A stretch of DNA of 29,086 bases. It comes from a virus. Made by a program: the position numbers and the translations under genes. The stretch is from the IMG/VR virus record IMGVR_UViG_3300006810_000271, positions 1-29,086 of that record. The stretch is one strand, 5' to 3'. The notes beneath the pieces are model-generated. The model saw nothing but the letters and a program-made list of their open reading frames with translations, had not been told where the DNA came from and searched no databases. Positions 8,214 to 16,918 of the stretch are shown piece by piece (position 1 is the stretch's first letter; the number at the start of each line of letters is the position of its first letter).

Positions 8214-8675
8214 TCACCTTTTAGGGCTTGGTCCAAAATAAAAGCCTAAAATTCCGCAGAGTGCTGTCTGTCCCATATAGGCGAGGTGTCCAGAAGAAAG
8301 ATGGATTGGCTCTTGGGAGGAAGGGTAGGAGAGGAGCCCGAAGAACCACTCCGTTCTTCCTTCTCCACTTGCGTTCGTAATGGAGAGAAATTCCGCTTGA
8401 GGGAAGATGGTGCAGAGCAGGACGCAAAGACAAAGAGTGCCAACGCCCATAAAAGCGATGATGCGACGGCTAACAGAAACAAACTCTGAATTACCTTGAG
8501 AATGGATGCTACTTTGGAGTCTAAGAAAATTATCATTCGCTCGACTTTCTCTCGCAAGCTCAAGCTCATGCTTTTGCCTACGATTCTCGAAAACGAACCC
8601 AAATGTACCTTTAAGGATAGCACCCATAGCTGTCGAACCACCTCCCGTAAGTAACATAAGCAAGACTTCACCCAT
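8214..8675 (-). CDS. Putative holin, three-segment GTA-type
   Basis: A 153-residue membrane protein. An N-terminal hydrophobic Gly-rich segment (EVLLMLLTGGGSTAMGAILK, 3-22) is followed by a charged amphipathic helix (ENRRQKHELELARESRAND). Two clear hydrophobic spans come next, around residues 70-91 (RIIAFMGVGTLCLCVLLCTI) and 130-148 (HLAYMGQTALCGILGFYFG). That order resembles the GTA-type 3TM holin family, which permeabilises the inner membrane at lysis. The ATG follows the upstream stop by a single base. It is grouped with two other small membrane proteins, but no endolysin gene is in the window, so the lysis role is probable rather than proven. Confidence 0.65.
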   Translation of the reverse strand: MGEVLLMLLTGGGSTAMGAILKGTFGFVFENRRQKHELELARESRANDNFLRLQSSIHSQGNSEFVSVSRRIIAFMGVGTLCLCVLLCTIFPQAEFLSITNASGEGRTEWFFGLLSYPSSQEPIHLSSGHLAYMGQTALCGILGFYFGPSPKR

Positions 8676-8676
8676 T

Positions 8677-9027
8677 TCACCTAATCTCTTCCACCTTGTC
8701 CCGCAACCGATCTAGCTCTTTCTCAAGATACTTTAATCTTTCAAATTGCTGATGATCTGAAGTTATTGGAGCATCTTGCATTTCCAATAAATGATTTAAG
8801 TCTGCTTTAGATTGTTCAGCAAACTTCTCTATATGCATCATTCGTGCCGAAAGATCGCCCAATAATGTGCCTTCATGTTGGACTCGGTCTAAGCCATTAT
8901 CTAAAGTTGTAAGCTTATTCCATATGACACTATAACCCCAAACCGCAGCGCCAACGATACCGATGACTTTTGCCATAAAAGCAAGGTTTGCCTTAACCTG
9001 AACATTCTCGCCAACTTCAGTAGCCAT
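8677..9027 (-). CDS. Membrane-anchored coiled-coil protein, possible lysis accessory
   Basis: A 116-residue protein with one transmembrane segment near the N-terminus (about residues 16-37, FMAKVIGIVGAAVWGYSVIW). A long charged helix follows with heptad-like spacing to the C-terminus (ERLKYLEKELDRLRDKVEEI). The topology would place the coiled coil on one side of the inner membrane. It lies 2 bp after the fibre gene and 1 bp before the holin candidate, so it may belong to the lysis set (inner-spanin-like or holin regulator). No signature of a named family is seen; an alternative is a fibre-associated membrane protein. Confidence 0.6.
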   Translation of the reverse strand: MATEVGENVQVKANLAFMAKVIGIVGAAVWGYSVIWNKLTTLDNGLDRVQHEGTLLGDLSARMMHIEKFAEQSKADLNHLLEMQDAPITSDHQQFERLKYLEKELDRLRDKVEEIR

Positions 9028-9029
9028 GG

Positions 9030-11243
9030 CTAGGGTGCATTGTTTTTATATGGATGTGAATTGGGCAGGTCTCCCGCCAAACCCCATTTGTGGGCTAGAT
9101 ACCCCTCCATCTTATCCGAATTAGCTGGGGTTAAATTTTCAGTAAATACTAACTCCCCCCAATCTGCATCACCATATGCAGTATATTTACCGACTCTTAC
9201 GCTCATTGTGCCAAAACTACTAAGACTATTATTAGTTACACCCGTATTATAGGCTGTACCATTTAACCAAGCTGATTGTGTAGAATTTGCTAGATTAAAC
9301 TCAGCAGACAACATAACATACTGACTTGTAAGGGCTGTAGTATTACCCGTCATATGACCACCAGTAGTATACCACTCAGCTTTAAAATCGGAACCGAATT
9401 GGAATAGAATAACTTGAAGTCCATTTCCAGTTATTGTCAAAAGCGCATCATTTTGATCAGCCTTAGTGACCTTTAATACCATAAAAAACTTATGGACTGC
9501 TGTGCTATCAAATGCTATCGGGGTCCAGTTCGTAGCATCTGCATCCCCGTCAAAACGCAATATACTCTTACCATTTTGAGCACTTGCTATAGACTGAACT
9601 GTAGATGAACCTTCTGGACTAAGATTGTAACCATTTCCTGATTTATCGTCTATTTGTGTAACCACACCACTTGTGCTAGTGATTGTAGTAGGATCATCTG
9701 CATCGAGCCAGAATCTTGTAGAGATTTGACTGGGGTTAAATCCAGAAGAGCCCACAGTGGCTAAAGCCATCTCGTCTGCATATGCTTGACCTATCTCAAA
9801 CATATCATTTACCCCTGTTCCAGTAGTATCAGGGTTAGTAGCCGTTCCAACATGATTATTAGTATTTGCGTGCCCATAGGCAGCAGAATCTACTATTCCA
9901 ACATAGTTATCAGCATTTGCTACTGGCGTTAAATCTGTGCCATAACCTATCTTTGTGATAACCACAGGAAGCTCATTCTTGGGTATATCCAATGTAAAAT
10001 TATTATCTAAATGATCCCTTACATGAGAAATAAGAGCTTGAAGGTCGCTTACAGTAGCTCCACTTTCTCCCTGCCACCATATCATTCCTGCAATGCGATA
10101 GGTATATCCAGCGTTTGTTAATTTGCTCAACCCATCAGATATAGCTAACTTCCATGCTCTTAATGCGTCTCCTCTACGGCTTCCAGTAGCAGTTAAGTCC
10201 CAATCTGAAAATCCACCAGAAGGATCACTAGGATCATCCACCAATGTGCTTGCACCAATAGCGTGCTTTAATACACCAATGGGTCTGCCTCCTGTTAGAT
10301 TGATTGCATTCGCTTGGTTAACGAAACCTAACTCAGGTCCAAAATTACTTGATCCCCCCAATGTGGAAGTGCCACTATCCCCCCTTGTATTACCCGCAAC
10401 CAAACTAGTTGCCCAATCTGAATAATACTGAGTGGAAGAAGCATTTGAAGTATTATCATGCCAAGAAGAGTAAAATATACCATCTTGTGTATAAAGCGCT
10501 GAGTCTAACGCACTTACATCTGCATGACCATGTGCATTAGACTGACCAGCGAGTAAATAAATATCAATTGTTTGATCAGATATTTGAGAGTTATCCGTTC
10601 CTCTATACCACTTTCCATTGTACCCATAAGCTAGAACTGGGTCAGAGTTTATCGACCCATCCTCTACGAATATGACCTGCCCATTGGTGACAATTAACGG
10701 AAGGCTATTCCTTTGGTATATAGTTGGAGGTTGCTCTAGAGCACCTATGCGAGTGCCAAGAGATGTAACTTGGGCGGTAGTAGGCTGAGCATCAAACCAT
10801 GCTTTTCCATAAGCCTCTACATTGCCTGAGTTATCTACAATCTTTAATGAATCGGGTCCAAGATAAAGGTCACGCACTCTATTTACGGCGCTACCGACAT
10901 CTTGAAGGTTATCGGTATTTGGCAATATATGTCCGTTGCTATCTTCTGACCAATCCGTAAGACCGCCTCCACCGCCTCCACCGCCTCCACCGCCAGCAAG
11001 CTGTGCTTCTATATCATCTACTCTATCTCCAACTTCTGCTCTTAATTGTGCCAGCGCATCCAACGCACTGGCTGCGGTCATATCTGTGCAAGCGCAGGTA
11101 GAATAATTAGCTATAGATACAGGAGTGTAACTTACATCCTTAGCATCAAGAGAATCAAGCCTCCCACTAAAAAGAGAGACTTTATGATTTAAGCCTTTAG
11201 CTATGACACCGACATCAATGCCGATGGACTTGAGGTGGCTCAC
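9030..11243 (-). CDS. Tail fibre with SASA esterase and LamG-like domains
   Basis: A 737-residue protein. Residues 1-80 are a helical start, then 11 glycines (84-94), then a fibre motif (LPNTDNLQDVGSAVNRVRDL, 107-126). Residues about 225-495 form a SASA/sialate-O-acetylesterase-like SGNH domain with the block I nucleophile in GQSNAHG (Ser235) and WWQGESG (389-395). Residues about 502-735 form a LamG/concanavalin-like domain beginning ISTRFWLDADDPTT and ending with EGYLAHKWGLAGDLP. SASA enzymes remove O-acetyl groups from glycans, so this is probably a receptor-modifying fibre. At the usual catalytic His position the sequence reads GVNDMFEIG, so the His may be replaced. The start overlaps the Fn3 gene by 4 bp. 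Confidence 0.85.
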   Translation of the reverse strand: MSHLKSIGIDVGVIAKGLNHKVSLFSGRLDSLDAKDVSYTPVSIANYSTCACTDMTAASALDALAQLRAEVGDRVDDIEAQLAGGGGGGGGGGGLTDWSEDSNGHILPNTDNLQDVGSAVNRVRDLYLGPDSLKIVDNSGNVEAYGKAWFDAQPTTAQVTSLGTRIGALEQPPTIYQRNSLPLIVTNGQVIFVEDGSINSDPVLAYGYNGKWYRGTDNSQISDQTIDIYLLAGQSNAHGHADVSALDSALYTQDGIFYSSWHDNTSNASSTQYYSDWATSLVAGNTRGDSGTSTLGGSSNFGPELGFVNQANAINLTGGRPIGVLKHAIGASTLVDDPSDPSGGFSDWDLTATGSRRGDALRAWKLAISDGLSKLTNAGYTYRIAGMIWWQGESGATVSDLQALISHVRDHLDNNFTLDIPKNELPVVITKIGYGTDLTPVANADNYVGIVDSAAYGHANTNNHVGTATNPDTTGTGVNDMFEIGQAYADEMALATVGSSGFNPSQISTRFWLDADDPTTITSTSGVVTQIDDKSGNGYNLSPEGSSTVQSIASAQNGKSILRFDGDADATNWTPIAFDSTAVHKFFMVLKVTKADQNDALLTITGNGLQVILFQFGSDFKAEWYTTGGHMTGNTTALTSQYVMLSAEFNLANSTQSAWLNGTAYNTGVTNNSLSSFGTMSVRVGKYTAYGDADWGELVFTENLTPANSDKMEGYLAHKWGLAGDLPNSHPYKNNAP
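10963..10994 (-). repeat. 9-bp tandem repeat encoding the poly-glycine linker
   Basis: On the plus strand the unit CCGCCTCCA is repeated about 3.5 times; it encodes the Gly11 hinge between the N-terminal helix and the fibre domain. Because the unit is a multiple of three, copy-number change alters linker length without breaking the frame. Confidence 0.8.
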
Positions 11244-11569
11244 GCAACGACTGTAACCGATCCAGTTGAGGTTACGATTAGCGAATCTCCAACTGCATTT
11301 GAGGCAGCGACACCATAATAATATACACCAGCAGCAGACTCATCATAGCTTATAACGAAATACTCGCCTGTTGTAGCTGAATTAGTAGTGTTAGTGCTTG
11401 TAAGTGCTACATTGGCTGCTGATCCAGAAACAGACCAAGTTCCTCCAGATAATGTTACCTCTGCTATTAAAGCATCACTAGTTGTCACAGGATTGCTGGT
11501 GCTCTTATACACCTTGAAACTATCCTCATTATCCGAATTATCTCTCCACGATATTTGTACTTTAGCCAT
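11240..11569 (-). CDS. Fibronectin type III single-domain protein
   Basis: A 109-residue protein that is essentially one Fn3 domain. The opening ISWRDNSDNEDSFKVYKSTS has the conserved W and the YKS strand; the end has GVYYYGVAASNAVGDS, the typical Y-x-V-x-A-x-N strand. There is no signal peptide. Phage virion proteins often carry such Ig/Fn3 domains for weak adhesion to cell-surface carbohydrate. The stop overlaps the ATG of the SASA fibre gene (ATGA), so the two may form one fibre complex. Its own start lies 42 bp from the upstream stop, just downstream of an AGGGAGACAA motif. Confidence 0.8.
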   Translation of the reverse strand: MAKVQISWRDNSDNEDSFKVYKSTSNPVTTSDALIAEVTLSGGTWSVSGSAANVALTSTNTTNSATTGEYFVISYDESAAGVYYYGVAASNAVGDSLIVTSTGSVTVVA

Positions 11570-11601
11570 AATATAAAAAATTTAGATTTCAAGTAAGCCC
11601 T

Positions 11602-11616
11602 ATTGTCTCCCTCAAC
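11602..11616 (-). promoter_or_regulatory. AGGGAGACAA motif, copy ahead of the Fn3/fibre genes
   Basis: The minus strand reads GTTGAGGGAGACAAT, just past the stop of the 1251-aa gene and about 34 nt upstream of the Fn3 ATG. Upstream of it is CGTATAGT, which could serve as a -10 element. Eleven bases (AGGGAGACAAT) match the copy ahead of the scaffold gene. Confidence 0.4.
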
Positions 11617-14600
11617 TATACGTTGACCTCAAACTTGTCACATTTTCTTGCATAATATGTAATTTATTCTCAGCGAATACATATAACTCACTATAATTGC
11701 CAAAACGAAAAACCGCACCTAGGGTCATCGGTCCAGCGAAATCATAATTACCAGTTCTTGTCACTCTGCCTCCCCTACTTGAATCATAAAACCAATTATT
11801 CTTAATTGTTTTTATTTCCTGCAACGGAGTCTGCCTTGACCCTTTTGCTCCAATAAAATTGTGAACTCTTATTTCAATCGGACGCGGATTATTTGTAACA
11901 CCATCCGACTTATATAAATTGTATCCACTTTGCACAGCAATTCTACCATCCTTTGATTGCCTCCAACGCCCTAACGGAAAATTAGGGCTTGGTCCCACTT
12001 GGCTGGTTACGACTATATAATCGCCCCCACTTAAATTATGATCAAATTTTGCGATAGTAGAATTGCTATCCCGAAATGATCCCGTAGTATTTCCCTCTAA
12101 TTGCACACCCCGACCATACCCCCACTTCGATCCAACTACTTGCGTAACTACCTTCCATACGCCATCTCGTAAGGCTAATATTGGCGCAACTCTCGGCTCG
12201 GCTCTAATTGAATCGTTGCTTAGCATTAAGCCAGAATTTTCACTAAAAGCACAACTATCGAAAAAATCTGTAGAGCCTAAACCATAGACATTGAAATCTT
12301 GACCGCGTAACTTAACTGGCTCTGTTTGTGCTAAGACATACCTTCCAGAATTGTTTTTCTCCCATATATGAAACATTCCCTCCTGCTCTCTGGCTCCTTC
12401 AGCGCCATTTGTATAGCGAGTTCCCGTACAAACATATTTTCCATCCTTTGATATAGCAGCGCCATACCCAAAATAGCTAGAGAAGAAATCATTAGTAGGA
12501 TGCGGTGAGGTAATAAACTCTATAGATGATATATTATCATTTTCGTCCCAAAACCTTACATCTACGCTGTTCGGTCCCGATGTACCTTTATTGCCCAGTA
12601 ATATATGCGTTCCATCACCGCTTATTTTTGCGCCACTTCTACTAAAATATCCAAGCTCTCCAGCATATGCTGAATTAGATGTAGCACCTAATGTTAATTT
12701 TTCTACAAATTCCCAAGCATCAAATACACCTGATCTTTTATAACAATGCCCGTAATTTGTGACCATACGCAATCCACTATCACTTATCGTGACTGAGCCA
12801 TTATAATTAGTGAGATTATTCATATCTATAGATTGAATTACGCTATACTCATAATCCAATCCTGCCGTCACCAATGATACATCATTCGATATTATGAACG
12901 CATCTACATCCAATGGGTCGCTTACTTGTATTCCAGCCTTTGTTTCCAAGACAGGTCTAGGCTCTGAAACCAACCTTCTCACCCTTCCCTCAAATTGGTA
13001 ATCGCCTAGCTCTCTGCGGTGGTAAGATACATAATCATTTAATCTATTAAAAAATCCTCTAATTCCGTCAACATCCAAGCTTTTCGGATCATCTCCTGGT
13101 TGGTATTTCTGGGATATAATGCACATGTTGCCATTATATGTTTTTCTTAAATGATCATTATTTACTTCAGTCAAAAGTAAATCACCATCAACTATAGATG
13201 TATTATAATTAACAGTTTCTTGATCATCCTCTATCCTAACCATAGGCATAACTGGAGCTCGCGAGGAACACGAGATAGCGTTTGCCGCCTCGACAGTAGA
13301 CCCCGATCCTAAATTAATAGCTGCCCCATCCATTATTAAATCCATTTCATCGACAGCTATGACGACATCTGTCCCAGTTCTTTTCCCGAGCCTATCGGAG
13401 AAAACAAGCTTTCTTGCAAGGGCAGAGGGGTCTTGATTATCAAGACCTTCCACAACGCAATAAATATACACATCTTGATTTGGTACCCCGCAATCAAGGT
13501 TTGCTATTTTCTTATATCTAAAGAAAGCAAAACCCTCCTCTACAAAATCAAATGTCCAAAGGTTTGATGTAGCTTGAAGCCCATAATATTTGAATGTATC
13601 CAAAAATTCACCATCATAAAGTTGGTAAGTTGGGTAAACCGATTGCTTATAGGCTAAGGCATTATGCTCAAACCAAAGGTACACCCCTTGCTCATCATCT
13701 ACCCTAGCATAGTATCCATCCCTATCATCATTAAAGCCACTTATTTTATGTGTTATCGTGGAGGTGTCATAAGGGTCGGAAGCCCACGATATTGGTAAAT
13801 ACCTCTGGTACTCTGGTTCACCTATAGGTAATTTTGATAGGGTTAGTGCTCTCTTTGCATTATCATCTTGTGGATTATAATGACCTAGGTTTACTTGGTT
13901 ATACCTAAATGACAGCCGATCACTTGTATACACTCCATGCGATGCATCATAGTACACCATGCCCATCTCACGGATTACCATATCCAACCTAGACGCACGC
14001 CTCCAAAACAACATTGTTCCACTAGCTGAATGCTCCCACAAGACCCCTCCATCGTCATGAGTCCATCCATCCCTGCCAGGTAACTTAGGCAAATCACCTA
14101 CACCGCCTGGTGATAACCAAATGCCTCCACTTGGTGTATCTTCAACTATTCCCTCATTTCTGACAAAAACTGAATCATTAGTTGGCTTGTCCTCTATGAC
14201 TTCTGGGTAAAAATTTGTTAAATCATACCTCCCTCTTGGTGCAGGGGGTCCAGTAAAATTAGGAGCAACTGTTAAGGCATTGCTTATTGGCACACTCCAC
14301 TTATTTGACAAATACGCCTCAATTGATCTTCTAGCGTCTTGATCAATATACGGCAATACGAGCAGCTCACCAAATTGTCCTTTTGCAGACAAACTCCTAC
14401 TTAAATCAGTAAAAACGGATATTCTTTTTCTCTCTGCTAAATTATCCTTGTTAAACGCTTGCGTGAGAGTCTGCACGCCATTGACATAAACGTTTAATAG
14501 ATAAAGTTCTCTATCAAACTCTAAAGTATAAATATTAAAATCATCATCCCCACTAATAGATAAAGTGCTTGCCGCCACTTGGGTTCCCCCACGAGCTACA

Positions 14601-15367
14601 TTACCGCTTTTAGTAATCTCTACATAAGGATGCTGTGCCATATTACCGCTTAACTGCCCACCCAGTAACTGCTCCCTCACATATGCTTCCCAGCCTCCGC
14701 TATGATATTGCCTATATGGCAGTGTCCAATTACCCTGATAGTCACCACTATCATTTACGCGTAAGTTCCCATTCTGAGTAACTAACTTGAAATAAGAATC
14801 TTCTATCGCGTTTCCATATTCATCGGTAAGGTCGTAGTATTTCCATATCCATTTTAGTGATCCGTTATAGCGATACATAACTGCACCTCCAAAACCCTCG
14901 CCGCCTCTCCCCCACAACGGGAACCTGTCACCTTTCCTTATTCCGAGAAACCCTGTGGTTCGAGGTACGATTCCATTAAAGACAATCTCTCCTGTCGCAC
15001 TTGCGTCACCTTTTCGATACATGAATGTACCCGCGTCATAGTCATTTCCATAGGACAATATCCCATGGCTATTATCGGCTAATATATCTACCTTGCTAGT
15101 GAATACCCAAGTTTGATTCTCATTTCGTATATTACTATTTTGAGTAAATCCGTGCTGTTCATCATCAAATGCAATTGTCTGCAACCCTCCTCTTGTTCTT
15201 GGATATATATCGTGCGAAAACATCAAATTGGTGCTTTCACTCCCCCTGTCTGACTTATCAATTAATCCACTAACTGATGATATTAGTTTCATTGTAATAT
15301 CGTCAGGCTCATTATAATGGGGCTGACACAAAACTTGTAATTCGTCTATAGCTGATGGAACTGGCAT
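11612..15367 (-). CDS. Large adhesin: LamG-like N-terminus, propeller-like C-terminus
   Basis: A 1251-residue virion protein. The first about 370 residues look like a LamG/concanavalin-like domain: GLIDKSDRGSESTN and GGLQTIAFDDEQHGF near the start, RSIEAYLSNKWSVPI at the end. The middle (about 380-860) is beta-rich without a recognised family. The last about 360 residues have repeats resembling FG-GAP or beta-propeller blades, for example YFGYGAAISKDGKYVCTGTR. The protein begins only 3 bases after the TAA of the upstream gene and in the same reading frame, and the first 25 residues continue that gene's P-S/D-x-V repeats, so the two frames may be halves of one adhesin. No good ribosome-binding site precedes the ATG. 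Confidence 0.8.
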   Translation of the reverse strand: MPVPSAIDELQVLCQPHYNEPDDITMKLISSVSGLIDKSDRGSESTNLMFSHDIYPRTRGGLQTIAFDDEQHGFTQNSNIRNENQTWVFTSKVDILADNSHGILSYGNDYDAGTFMYRKGDASATGEIVFNGIVPRTTGFLGIRKGDRFPLWGRGGEGFGGAVMYRYNGSLKWIWKYYDLTDEYGNAIEDSYFKLVTQNGNLRVNDSGDYQGNWTLPYRQYHSGGWEAYVREQLLGGQLSGNMAQHPYVEITKSGNVARGGTQVAASTLSISGDDDFNIYTLEFDRELYLLNVYVNGVQTLTQAFNKDNLAERKRISVFTDLSRSLSAKGQFGELLVLPYIDQDARRSIEAYLSNKWSVPISNALTVAPNFTGPPAPRGRYDLTNFYPEVIEDKPTNDSVFVRNEGIVEDTPSGGIWLSPGGVGDLPKLPGRDGWTHDDGGVLWEHSASGTMLFWRRASRLDMVIREMGMVYYDASHGVYTSDRLSFRYNQVNLGHYNPQDDNAKRALTLSKLPIGEPEYQRYLPISWASDPYDTSTITHKISGFNDDRDGYYARVDDEQGVYLWFEHNALAYKQSVYPTYQLYDGEFLDTFKYYGLQATSNLWTFDFVEEGFAFFRYKKIANLDCGVPNQDVYIYCVVEGLDNQDPSALARKLVFSDRLGKRTGTDVVIAVDEMDLIMDGAAINLGSGSTVEAANAISCSSRAPVMPMVRIEDDQETVNYNTSIVDGDLLLTEVNNDHLRKTYNGNMCIISQKYQPGDDPKSLDVDGIRGFFNRLNDYVSYHRRELGDYQFEGRVRRLVSEPRPVLETKAGIQVSDPLDVDAFIISNDVSLVTAGLDYEYSVIQSIDMNNLTNYNGSVTISDSGLRMVTNYGHCYKRSGVFDAWEFVEKLTLGATSNSAYAGELGYFSRSGAKISGDGTHILLGNKGTSGPNSVDVRFWDENDNISSIEFITSPHPTNDFFSSYFGYGAAISKDGKYVCTGTRYTNGAEGAREQEGMFHIWEKNNSGRYVLAQTEPVKLRGQDFNVYGLGSTDFFDSCAFSENSGLMLSNDSIRAEPRVAPILALRDGVWKVVTQVVGSKWGYGRGVQLEGNTTGSFRDSNSTIAKFDHNLSGGDYIVVTSQVGPSPNFPLGRWRQSKDGRIAVQSGYNLYKSDGVTNNPRPIEIRVHNFIGAKGSRQTPLQEIKTIKNNWFYDSSRGGRVTRTGNYDFAGPMTLGAVFRFGNYSELYVFAENKLHIMQENVTSLRSTYS

Positions 15368-15370
15368 ATC

Positions 15371-16918
15371 TTATGGTATTTGAGAATTAGTATCACTCGC
15401 ATCATACCAATGAACTAAATTCAGAGTTGCTGGATCAAATATTTCTTGTGCTATTACATCACTAGGGTCGCTTGATGGCTCTGTTATTGCGCTAACATGA
15501 CTTGGAAATCTTACACTTGATACAACATTTACCTCTGAGGGCTCATCTGCCAAAATACCTGCTACGACTAAGGTTGGCGGATCATCAGGTGCTACAACTT
15601 CATTTGCCCGAACATCACTTACATTATTTGGCTGGATGACTAAAGTGCCATTAACCATTGAAGGAGCATTAATATCACTACCAATAGCCCTTACATCAGA
15701 TGGCGCATCTCCCTCGCTCAATGTTTCTAAGGTTACATTAGATGGCTCTTGAGGAGGTAATTCAGTATGTATATAGAATTGATCACCATTCTCAAATAGG
15801 CGTTCATCTAATATTACATAACCCCCTTCATTTAACTCAAGGGCGGAAACTCCCGTCCATTCATCATCATCATTTACATACTTAACGATGCCTCCTCCGC
15901 TTGAATCCATTGTCGCTGCTGATCCATTTGCAAGCTGTGAAAGGTACTTAAATACGCTAAGTGTATGATTGATATTATCTTCAGAATTAAGTTCAAATTT
16001 CGTTGTCAGTCTTACCTCATAAACAAAATTACTTAACTTAAATGAATGACCCTCTGGTAATACATCTTCACTTAACTGCACTGATATGACTTCATACATC
16101 CATGCCTGCTGGGGTCGCGTCAAATAATGATTGTGCCTATACTCCTCGCCGACATTAAATATATCCTGCAACTCATAGAATTGATCAGTATCAAATGTAC
16201 CATTTTCATCAGTATCGACCGCCAATAACCTTCGGGCATAATCGCGTGGTACTATTGAATTGAATCCATAATCCCCATATATTCTGTCTACATACTCAAA
16301 ATCATATGTCTCAACTGACTCGACTGAAATTTCATCTGGCGGTTCTGGCATGCATGTATGGTAATTACCATGCCACAGGTCTACACCATCAGGCATCCAG
16401 TAAGTTTTTCCATCAAGGAAATGGCTATGTGCAGTCGGCGGAGCAAGAGGAGAGCCCAATAATGCTTCCTCTTCTGTGATGTAAATTGGGTAATATCGAT
16501 CAACTATTATAGGTACACCCCAAAGCCTTGACCTCGCCTCATCTACTTCCAATGGCGATATATCTAAAGTTACATCATCTGGTGCTAATGCATCATGAGT
16601 AACCGATAGCACAATGTGTGAGGGTAAATCTGGGGCTCGATCATCCCATACCCCATCACCATCTGCATCTAAATCAAATTGATCAAGGATGCCATCACCA
16701 TCAGTATCCAGCATACTCTCATATGGTGATTTAAATAATGGCTCATATAAAAATCTTATTGTGTCACCAACCGACAATACATGAGAATCTAGTTTTAAAA
16801 CTATATCACTTCCGTTTGCAGAAATTACCTCAATCTTTTCTGTATCAGTATATGCATAGACTTTACCCCCTTCATCTATGGTTCTCTGAATTAATTTCTC
16901 AGTGACATCAGTTATCAT
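15371..16918 (-). CDS. Ca-binding, proline-repeat fibre protein
   Basis: A 515-residue protein. Residues 71-93 (DTDGDGILDQFDLDADGDGV) are a classic thrombospondin type-3 calcium-binding repeat; a second Asp-rich loop is near 235-245 (DTDENGTFD). Residues about 390-490 carry a degenerate array, P-[SD]-x-[VI], about every 13-14 residues (EPSNV, APSDV, APSMV, EPSEV, FPSHV, DPSDV); two further copies are at 99 and 113. The C-terminus is LNLVHWYDASDTNSQIP, which looks like the first strand of a LamG domain cut short. The stop TAA is followed in frame by GAT ATG of the next gene. Likely a stalk or adhesin part. Its ATG overlaps the upstream stop (TAATG). Confidence 0.8.
   Translation of the reverse strand: MITDVTEKLIQRTIDEGGKVYAYTDTEKIEVISANGSDIVLKLDSHVLSVGDTIRFLYEPLFKSPYESMLDTDGDGILDQFDLDADGDGVWDDRAPDLPSHIVLSVTHDALAPDDVTLDISPLEVDEARSRLWGVPIIVDRYYPIYITEEEALLGSPLAPPTAHSHFLDGKTYWMPDGVDLWHGNYHTCMPEPPDEISVESVETYDFEYVDRIYGDYGFNSIVPRDYARRLLAVDTDENGTFDTDQFYELQDIFNVGEEYRHNHYLTRPQQAWMYEVISVQLSEDVLPEGHSFKLSNFVYEVRLTTKFELNSEDNINHTLSVFKYLSQLANGSAATMDSSGGGIVKYVNDDDEWTGVSALELNEGGYVILDERLFENGDQFYIHTELPPQEPSNVTLETLSEGDAPSDVRAIGSDINAPSMVNGTLVIQPNNVSDVRANEVVAPDDPPTLVVAGILADEPSEVNVVSSVRFPSHVSAITEPSSDPSDVIAQEIFDPATLNLVHWYDASDTNSQIP

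Noticed and set aside
8246-8680. A long open frame (144 codons) on the same strand, in another frame of the holin gene
   Set aside because: It overlaps almost entirely with the membrane-protein frame, which has holin-like topology and fits the 1-bp spacing with its neighbour; the alternative product shows no domain.
10963-10994. Phase-variable repeat controlling fibre expression
   Set aside because: The unit is 9 bp, so changes in copy number keep the frame; it can only vary linker length.
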